From Fulvia fulva (lineage: Eukaryota; Ascomycota; Dothideomycetes; Mycosphaerellales; Mycosphaerellaceae), in NCBI RefSeq assembly GCF_020509005.1, contig NC_063022.1:2976001-3040000 (forward strand): a stretch of 64,000 nt of DNA, read 5' to 3'. Positions 56,236 through 64,000 of this stretch are shown here, piece by piece. Under the pieces are notes generated by a model that had not been told where the DNA came from, did not search any database, and saw nothing but the letters and a program-made list of their open reading frames with translations. The translations under genes were made by a program, and so were the position numbers. Position 1 is the stretch's first letter. Every line of letters begins with the position of its first letter.

Positions 56236-59200
56236 TAGATAGATAGATTTGTTATTACCCTGTTCTAGGACCCTATTCGGCCTATATAGGTATATATCTA
56301 TTGTTATATATAAAGGGAAACCCGAATAGGTGAAAACTCTTCCCGCCCCTGACTTCTCCTTATCTAGATTAGCTTTCCCTCTAAACGTACGTAGTCTATA
56401 TCACTACCCCGTTAGCCCCCGCTCCTAGTCGGTCTCGTTGCGCCACGCCGTGTCCTCTCTTCCTATACTACTCCTACTAGGCGGTACTGTTCTAGCTAGC
56501 CCTTCTCTAGTATCTAGTTCGTAATACGCCGTAGGTCTTTAACGTTATTAAGAAGTGCCCTAATCGTCCGGTTCCTCGCCTTTACTATCTACTCTCCCCT
56601 TCCTAGCGACTACCTCGGACAGACGAGGAGTACGTACCGTACGTTCTAGGAGCGATAGCCGTAGAGGTAGCTAGTATTCGTGTATTCTAGAACCTTCCTC
56701 TATAATAGGTACCCCTAGAGGCCGATATGTTCGCTTCGTAGTTAGGTTACTATACTACTCTATACCCTCGTAAGGCGGTAGTAGATAAGCTTCGGGGGGT
56801 GCTTGACCGCGGATTTTATAGCTAACTATTCCTTAGGTTATCCCGATAGCTAAGGGCGTCTACTATACCCTACACCCTAGTTGTTCTACCTCTCTTTCTA
56901 TAGTTACTCTACAAACGATTTCTTACCTTCCTATCGATTACTAGCTATTCTTCCCTTACCCGGTAGTTCGGCTCGTTTCCGGGTCGAATGCCCTTATACG
57001 CTAGTACTAATTCGCGGGCCCTTACGACTATACTAGCGATGACCTTCTATACTAGGTACTGTGCCGACTTGCCTAAGTAGGAGGTCCGTAGTCCCTAGAT
57101 ATATAGGTCGATCGGCGGTATAGTAGTCTCGTACTTAAGTATCCTTATTAGTATCGACTTATATACCCCGGTAACCTTCCTTAGGTATTAGTTCTAGATC
57201 TTTACTAACGGCGCGACGAGTCCCTTTAATAGGTAGGCCCTCTCGCCTAAGGACTACACTTAGCTACTATAGGTAAGGACTTGCCGTATAATAGCCGTAT
57301 ATAGAAGTCGTAACTACCGAAAGTCCGCCCTCTATATAGACGTAGTAAGCCTCTAGTATAATGCTATATTCTGTTTAGCTTTCCGTAATATTACCTATAT
57401 ATACTTCCTCTACCGTAGCGCCGGGTCTACCTATAGTCTAAGGATCCTAAGCTAATTTACCGGGTGAGTCGTATGCCCCTATATCTAGATAGAAGCTTAT
57501 ATATTATAGAACCGTAGCCGGCGCGTAAAGTGTTTTAGATTATACTTTTCTAGGGCAAACCGAGCCCCGTACCTCCTAGCCTAGTCCTCGTAGATCTTAT
57601 GCTTCTCTTCTAGTAGCCTATAGCTCTCCTTAGTCGAGGAAGACTACGCTAGGATATTCGTCTTGTCTACGAAGCCGCTCGTAGCGGTGTTCTAGGATTC
57701 TAGGGCTAGTAGTAGCGTCGCTATAAAGAAGAGGAATAGGATAGGTACTAGCGTTAAGCCTTACGGGATTCTAGTATAGACTACTTAAAATAGGCTTTTA
57801 TACTAACCGACTAGAATTAACGTACTACGGTTTTAGAAGTAGGACCGTATAAAGTTAATAAGCTACTTAGGGAGTCCTTTCGACCTTAGGATATAGAGTA
57901 GCCGCGGGTATAATACGTAGTCGAAGGCTCCCGATATGTCTAGGCTAAGTAAGGAAGCCACCTTGTCCCTATTCTTATACTAGATGGCCTTTACCTAAGA
58001 GGTAATAAGTTCTATCGCGGATAGCGTCGATCGCTATAGACGCGTACCTATCTAGGTGTCCGGGAGTAGGGAGTGTTCCTCTACCGCCTCGGAGAGTCTC
58101 GTTATAACTAGCTTCTTAAGCACCTTCCTAAGAGTATTAAGGAGCGTAATTAGGCGGTACGACTTTACCTACGTATAGTCTTCCTTCTGCGGCTTACGTA
58201 GGACCACTATCGTTAATTATTTAAAAGCTATCGGGTGGTATCCGGTCTATAGGCAGGCGTTAAAGATCGCTATAACTACTAGGGCTAGTTGATCTCTACA
58301 CTTCTTTAGTAGCTCGTTTAGGATCCTATCCGGCCCCGGGGCTTTCTTCGCCGGCAACTTCCTTAGTATAGCGGCAACTTCTCCCTCGGACACCTCCTAT
58401 TAGACCGCGATACTAGGGGCTAGGGGAGTAGAGCTGTTTATGTCGCTTAGATTAGCCTCGACTAGGGGCGGGAAGAACTTACTAGCTAGTAGACGCGCCT
58501 TAGCCTTAGGGTCGCTAACCGGGCTACTAGGCAATTGTAGCGCTAGAATAGAGAAGGAGGGGCCCTATATAGGGTCCTGTCGGGCCTATTTCGCTAGCTT
58601 CTACATCCTCTCTAGCTTGCCGGCGATTTCTTCTACTATAGCCCTCTAGCCGACTGCTTTCTCCCTTCGTATTATAGCTTTCTTCTATTAGTATACCTCC
58701 CTATATACGTTCTAGGCCTCCTCGCTATAGCTACTCGTCTATACCCGGCGGGCTCTCCTTACTTCTCTTACTACCGTAGTGTACTCCGGCGTCTAGTATA
58801 GTTTAGACTATGTCGTTAGTTAGGTAAGCGGAACGTAAAGTAAGGTCGCTTTTCTTATTTCGTCTATTAACCCCTAGACTGCTTCGTCTATCTCGTCTTT
58901 ACTGTTATATTGCTACTACGCGATCTAGACTAGCCTCTTAGAGTTATCGAGGTACGCCTAGATATTAGCCTAGTAGGCCTTTCCCTAGTTTGGCTTAGGG
59001 GTTCTCGCTAGTATACGTTATATCTATGTCGTAATAGAGGTCCTAACTAGTATATAGTCTGACGACGCCTCGAGTTTATGTTCGATCCTATAGTAGGTTA
59101 CCGTATAGTAGTAGCTATCTAAGATCTAGGAGAGGTCGATTGTGCCTTAGAGTCCCCCTCTCTTCTAGGTGCCTAGGTCCTTCGGGGTATTAAGGGCAAT

Positions 59201-59297
59201 TACGTTGCTCGCTATTAAGTCGAGTACTTCGTCGGCTATAGGGTACGGCTATATAAGGCTTTCCTAGGAAGGGTAGTATATATTAAAGTCTCCTAGA
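56236..59297 (-). mobile_element. RIP-mutated LINE (family B), minus-strand copy, 5' truncated
   Basis: 3' end with a gatagata tail near 56236; reads on the minus strand through the RT domain to the endonuclease GDFN motif near 59290, where homology to the plus-strand copy stops. Heavily mutated with numerous stops. Inverted relative to the copy at 59316-64000. Confidence 0.85.
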
Positions 59298-59315
59298 AAA
59301 GTACTAGCTTATCTA

Positions 59316-62300
59316 CTTTAGCAAGGCAAGAACCTACTACAATATATAAGTAACGCGCTAAAACAAGACACATTCGAAAGCTCTTATCAAGGCCATTCTA
59401 ACGATATATAAAGCAGGCCACTGCCCCTAGGACTAAGGGAGTTCTACCTCATTTAATCTAGATAGCTTAAAGCTCTCTTTACCCTGTTTCTTCAGCTCTA
59501 AACGCCGCGGAGGTGCCTAGCTACATTAGGTAACTCCTAGGCAATAGTAGCCTAGGCTACGGTACTAACGGCGCCTACGGCCCTATAGGCGAAGCCCCCC
59601 TAAGACAACTAGTAGCAACTTATAGAGGACGTAAAAAGTATAGAAACTAACGATTAGCTCCTATACCGGTCTCTATAGGGAATGATCACTTAGCTACGTA
59701 CGGCGCTTATACTATCGTATTACCGAGGGTAATAAGAAATGAGGACGACGTCTTAGGCAATTAATAAGGCCACCCGGAATTAACACCCCTATAGCTAGGT
59801 ATCGGTCGCGGTATCGACACTAGGCCCCCGCCTAACGTACGATATAGTTACGATCCGTATTATAGCGAAGGAAGACTAGGCCGAAGTTACGAAGCTATTA
59901 AATAAGGAGCTCGCCTAACGAATTACTTAACTAGGGGTAGTCGTAGTGAATTAATAGTCTAACGGCACTCTATAGATCTCTACTAGCTCTACTACTACTA
60001 GGAGGCACCTAGAGGTATAGCTATAGTAGGTATCTAAGGTTACGGTATTAGCGAAGCTCTTAACGAAACAATTCACGATCCTAGTCTACGCTATACCTAA
60101 GGAGTTTGACCTAACTAACTAGGGTCACCTACGCGCTCTCTAAGAGGACAACCCGGTCACTCTTAACTCTCTAATCTAGAAGGCGACTTGGCTCTATAGG
60201 AAATGGCTATAAGGTAAGAAGGCCTCGGCGCTAATAGTATAGCTATAGACGCGAAAGCGGCGGATCTAGCGATAGAATAAGGCCTAGTCTAGTAATATAG
60301 CCTTAAGATAGTAGAAAAGCACTCCTTATCCTTTCGTGTCCTCTAATGCTTCAAATGCTAACAGTATAGACACTAAACCTATACGTATATAAATAAGTAG
60401 GCCTACTCGAACTATATAGGAGACTATATGTCTAGGGACTATATATCGACTACGAGACGGTACGCGAACTGTCCGGGGCACTACCTATCGTATAGTACGG
60501 AATGCCTATAGCGGAAACTAGCGAAAAACAAGGTAATCACAAACAGAACCGTCGCCCTAAGATTCTACGGCGACCGTAAGGCTAGCCTATACCGGAACTA
60601 ACTAGCGGCGGTCGGGTATAAGCGCCCTAGGGCCGAGAACGATATAAAGGATACGTAACCTAGGGCGTACGGGAGGCCACGTGCTCTACTAGCTACGGCG
60701 AGGGAATCTAACTAGGCCCGGCTCCCCTTTAGTATATAGCCGATAGGCGTAGACTAGGACGTATAGGGTAGTAGGACATTTGACGATATAGAGGAAATGA
60801 TTGTCGATGCCGATAACTAGCCTCGACACGCTTAGTATCATCTAGTATAACGTTAACTATAGTAAGGATGTAGTCTAGAACCATTTCCTATACGAGGCGG
60901 ACCCGCGCGTCCACTACGTCCTTATAATCTAGGAGCTATAGATTAACCCGTACTATAAGAGACTAACGACCTACAAGTTACTAGGCTATACGACATACCT
61001 ACGAGGCGACGGTAGACCCCGTACGTGCTTCTATATTAGTAAGGACATACTAGAATCCGACTAGGAGGTAGTGTACTACGTAGACGAAGAAGGCGGGGGC
61101 GATATTACCTCCCTCTACGTAGGTAGTACCTAGATACACAACCTATATATATAACCGCTAGCCTCGAGGTCTAGCCGCGACCTAGGGGTCTATAGACACC
61201 TAGACAGTGCGCTTAAGAGACAAGGGTGCTACATCGTAGTAGGAGACTTTAATATATACTACCCTTCCTAGGAAAGCCTTATATAGCCGCACCCTATAGC
61301 CGACGAAGTACTCGACTTAATGGCGAGCAACGTAATTGCCCTTAATACCCTAAAGGACCTGAGCACCTAGAAGAGAGGGGGACTCTAAGGCACGATCGAC
61401 CTCTCCTAGATCTTAGATAGCTACTACTATACGGTAACCTACTATAGGATCGAACATAAACTCGAGGCGTCGTTAGACTATATACTAGTTAGGACCTCTA
61501 TTACGATATAGATATAACGTATACTAGCGAGAACCCCTAAGCTAAACTAGGGAAAGGCCTACTAGGCCAACATCTAGGCGTATCTCGATGACTCTAAGAG
61601 GCTAGTCTAGATCGCGTAGTAGCAATATAATAGTAAAGACGAGATAGACGAAGTAGTCTAGGGGTTAATAGACGAAATAAGAAAAGCGACCTTACTTTAC
61701 GTTCCGCTTACCTAACTAACGATATAGTCTAAACTATACTAGACGCCGGAGTGTACTACGGTAGTAAGAGAAGTAAGGAGAGCCCTCCGGGTAGAGACGA
61801 GTAGCTATAGCGAGGAGGCCTAGAACGTATATAGAGAGGTATACTAATAGAAGAAAGCTATAATATAGAGGGAGAAAGTAGTCGGCTAGAGGGCTATAGT
61901 AGAAGAAATCGCCGGCAAGCTAGCGAGGATATAGAAGCCTACGAAATAGGCCCGATAGGACCCTATATAGGGCCCCCCTTCTCTATCCTAGCGCTATAAT
62001 CGCCTAGTAGCCCGGTTAGCGACCCTAAGGCTAAGGCGCGTCTACTAGCTAGTAAGTTCTTCCCGCCCCTAGTCGAGGCTAATCTAAGCGATATAAATAG
62101 CTCTACTCCCCTAGCCTCTAGTATCGCGGTCTAATAGGAGGTGTCTAAGGGAGAAGTTACCGCTATACTAAGGAAGTTGCCGGCGAAGAAAGCCCCGGGG
62201 CCGGATAGGATCCTAAACGAGCTACTAAAGAAGTGTAGAGATCAACTAGCCCTAGTAGTTATAGCGATCTTTAACGCCTGCCTATAGACCGGATACTACC

Positions 62301-64000
62301 CGATAGTATTTAAACAATCGACGACAGTAGTCCTACGTAAGCCGTAGAAGGAAGACTATACGTAGGTAAAGTCGTACCGCCTAATTACGCTCCTTAATAC
62401 TCTTAGGAAGGTGCTTAAGAAGCTAGTTATAACGAGACTCTCCGAGGCGGTAGAGGAACACTCCCTACTCCCGGACACCTAGATAGGTACGCGCCTATAG
62501 CGATCGACGCTATCCGCGATAGAACTTATTACCTCTTAGGTAAAGGCCATCTAGTATAAGAATAGGGACAAGGTGGCTTCCTTACTTAGCCTAGACATAT
62601 CGGGAGCCTTCGACTACGTATTATACCCGCGGCTACTCTATATCCTAAAGTCGAAAGGACTCCTTAAGTAGCTTGTCAACTTCGTACGGTCCTACCTCTA
62701 AAACCGTAGTACGTCGATCCTAGTCGGCTAGTATAGAAGCCCATTTTAAGTAGTCTATACTAGAATCCCGTAAGGCTTAACGCTAGTACCTATTCTGTTC
62801 CTCTTCTTTATAGCGACGCTACTCCTAGCCCTAGAATCCTAGAACACCGCTACGAGCGGCTTCGTAGACGACGTAAACATCCTAGCGTAGTCTTCCTCGA
62901 CTAAGGAGAACTGTAGGCTACTAGAAGAGAAGCACAAGATCTATAAGGACTAGGCTAGGAGGCACGGGGCTCGGTTTGCCCTAGAAAAGTACAATCTAAT
63001 ATACTTTACGCGCCGGCTACGGTTCTACAATATATAAGCTTCTATCTAGATATAGGGGTATACGACTAACCCGGCAAATTAGCTTAGGATCCTCGGACTA
63101 TAGGTAGACCCGGCGCTACGGTAGAGGAAGTACGTATAGGCAATATTACGGAAAGCTAAACAGAATATAGTATTATACTAGAGGCTTACTACGTCTATAT
63201 AGGGGGCGGACTTCCGGTAGTCACGACTTTTATATACGGCTATTATACGGCCAGTCCTTACCTATAGTAGCTAAGTATAGTCCTTAGGCGAGAGGGCCTA
63301 CCTATTAAAGGGACTCGTCGCGCCGTTAGTAAAGATCTAGAACTAATACCTAAGGAAGGTTACCGGGGTATATAAGTCGATACTAATAAGGATACTTAAG
63401 TACGAGACTACTATACCGCCGATCGACCTATATATCTAGGGACTACGGACCTCCTACTTAGGCAAGTCGGCACAGTACCTAGTATAGAAGGTCATCGCTA
63501 GTATAGTCGTAAGGGCCCGCGAATTAGTACTAGCGTATAAGGGCATTCGACCCGGAAACGAGCCGAACTACCGGGTAAGGGAAGAATAGCTAGTAATCGA
63601 TAGGAAGGTAAGAAATCGTTTGTAGAGTAACTATAGAAAGAGAGGTAGAACAACTAGGGTGTAGGGTATAGTAGACGCCCTTAGCTATCGGGATAACCTA
63701 AGGAATAGTTAGCTATAAAATCCGCGGTCAAGCACCCCCCGAAGCTTATCTACTACCGCCTTACGAGGGTATAGAGTAGTATAGTAACCTAACTACGAAG
63801 CGAACATATCGGCCTCTAGGGGTACCTATTATAGAGGAAGGTTCTAGAATACACGAATACTAGCTACCTCTACGGCTATCGCTCCTAGAACGTACGGTAC
63901 GTACTCCTCGTCTGTCCGAGGTAGTCGCTAGGAAGGGGAGAGTAGATAGTAAAGGCGAGGAACCGGACGATTAGGGCACTTCTTAATAACGTTAAAGACC
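59316..64000 (+). mobile_element. RIP-mutated LINE (family B), plus-strand copy, runs off the window
   Basis: The longest copy: ORF1 remnant about 59520-60800 with CCHC-like knuckles (CFKC near 60347, then NCPGHYLSYSTEC near 60470), ORF2 from about 60840 with endonuclease (QYNVN-like start NYSKDVV, VVGDFNIYYPS near 61240), then RT (KAPGPDRI near 62195, LDISGAFDYV near 62605, GFVDDVNIL near 62858). Many in-frame stops, predominantly TAG. The 3' end lies beyond position 64000. Left boundary is approximate. Confidence 0.85.

Overview
The window reads as nuclear DNA of a filamentous ascomycete (Pezizomycotina; Dothideomycetes is my guess, low confidence). The evidence is short GT..AG introns of about 50-105 bp, fungal-type highly reducing PKS and NRPS genes, Fot1/pogo, Ty3/gypsy, Ty1/copia and Tad-like LINE elements, and long tracts carrying an extreme repeat-induced point mutation (RIP) signature in which CpA and TpG are almost gone, TpA is in excess and CpG is kept.

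Layout. 1-4352: background genes of unknown function. 4353-14285: a highly reducing polyketide synthase (minus strand, 11 exons, 2601 aa) divergent from a short-chain dehydrogenase. 14286-19506: RIP-mutated nested transposons. 19507-24781: three tailoring-type genes (flavin monooxygenase, polytopic membrane protein of unknown function, cytochrome P450). 25711-47600: a second, larger nest of transposons (pogo, copia, gypsy, LINE, solo LTRs, short retroposons). 47997-53972: a single-module NRPS, C-A-MT-T-C, with one in-frame intron. 54138-64000: a second pogo family and two LINE copies in inverted orientation, the last running off the window.

How the genes may work together (inference): the PKS ends at its acyl carrier protein with no release domain, and its enoyl reductase region is degenerate. 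The NRPS begins with a condensation domain and ends with a terminal condensation domain that keeps its active-site motif. A plausible reading is a split PKS + NRPS pathway: a C-methylated polyene or partly reduced polyketide is passed to the NRPS, joined to an N-methylated amino acid, released by the terminal C domain, and tailored by the SDR, FMO and P450. The two transposon islands cut this putative cluster into three gene islets. Two near-identical pogo copies lie in direct orientation on either side of the middle islet. Co-membership of the NRPS in the same cluster is not proven by sequence alone.

The spliced models rest on reading frames: for the PKS (7806 nt), P450 (1665 nt), FMO (1725 nt), membrane protein (1074 nt) and NRPS (5871 nt) the proposed exons sum to a multiple of three and rebuild conserved motifs across each junction. 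Several transposon insertions were resolved by their target-site duplications, so the order of insertion can be read.
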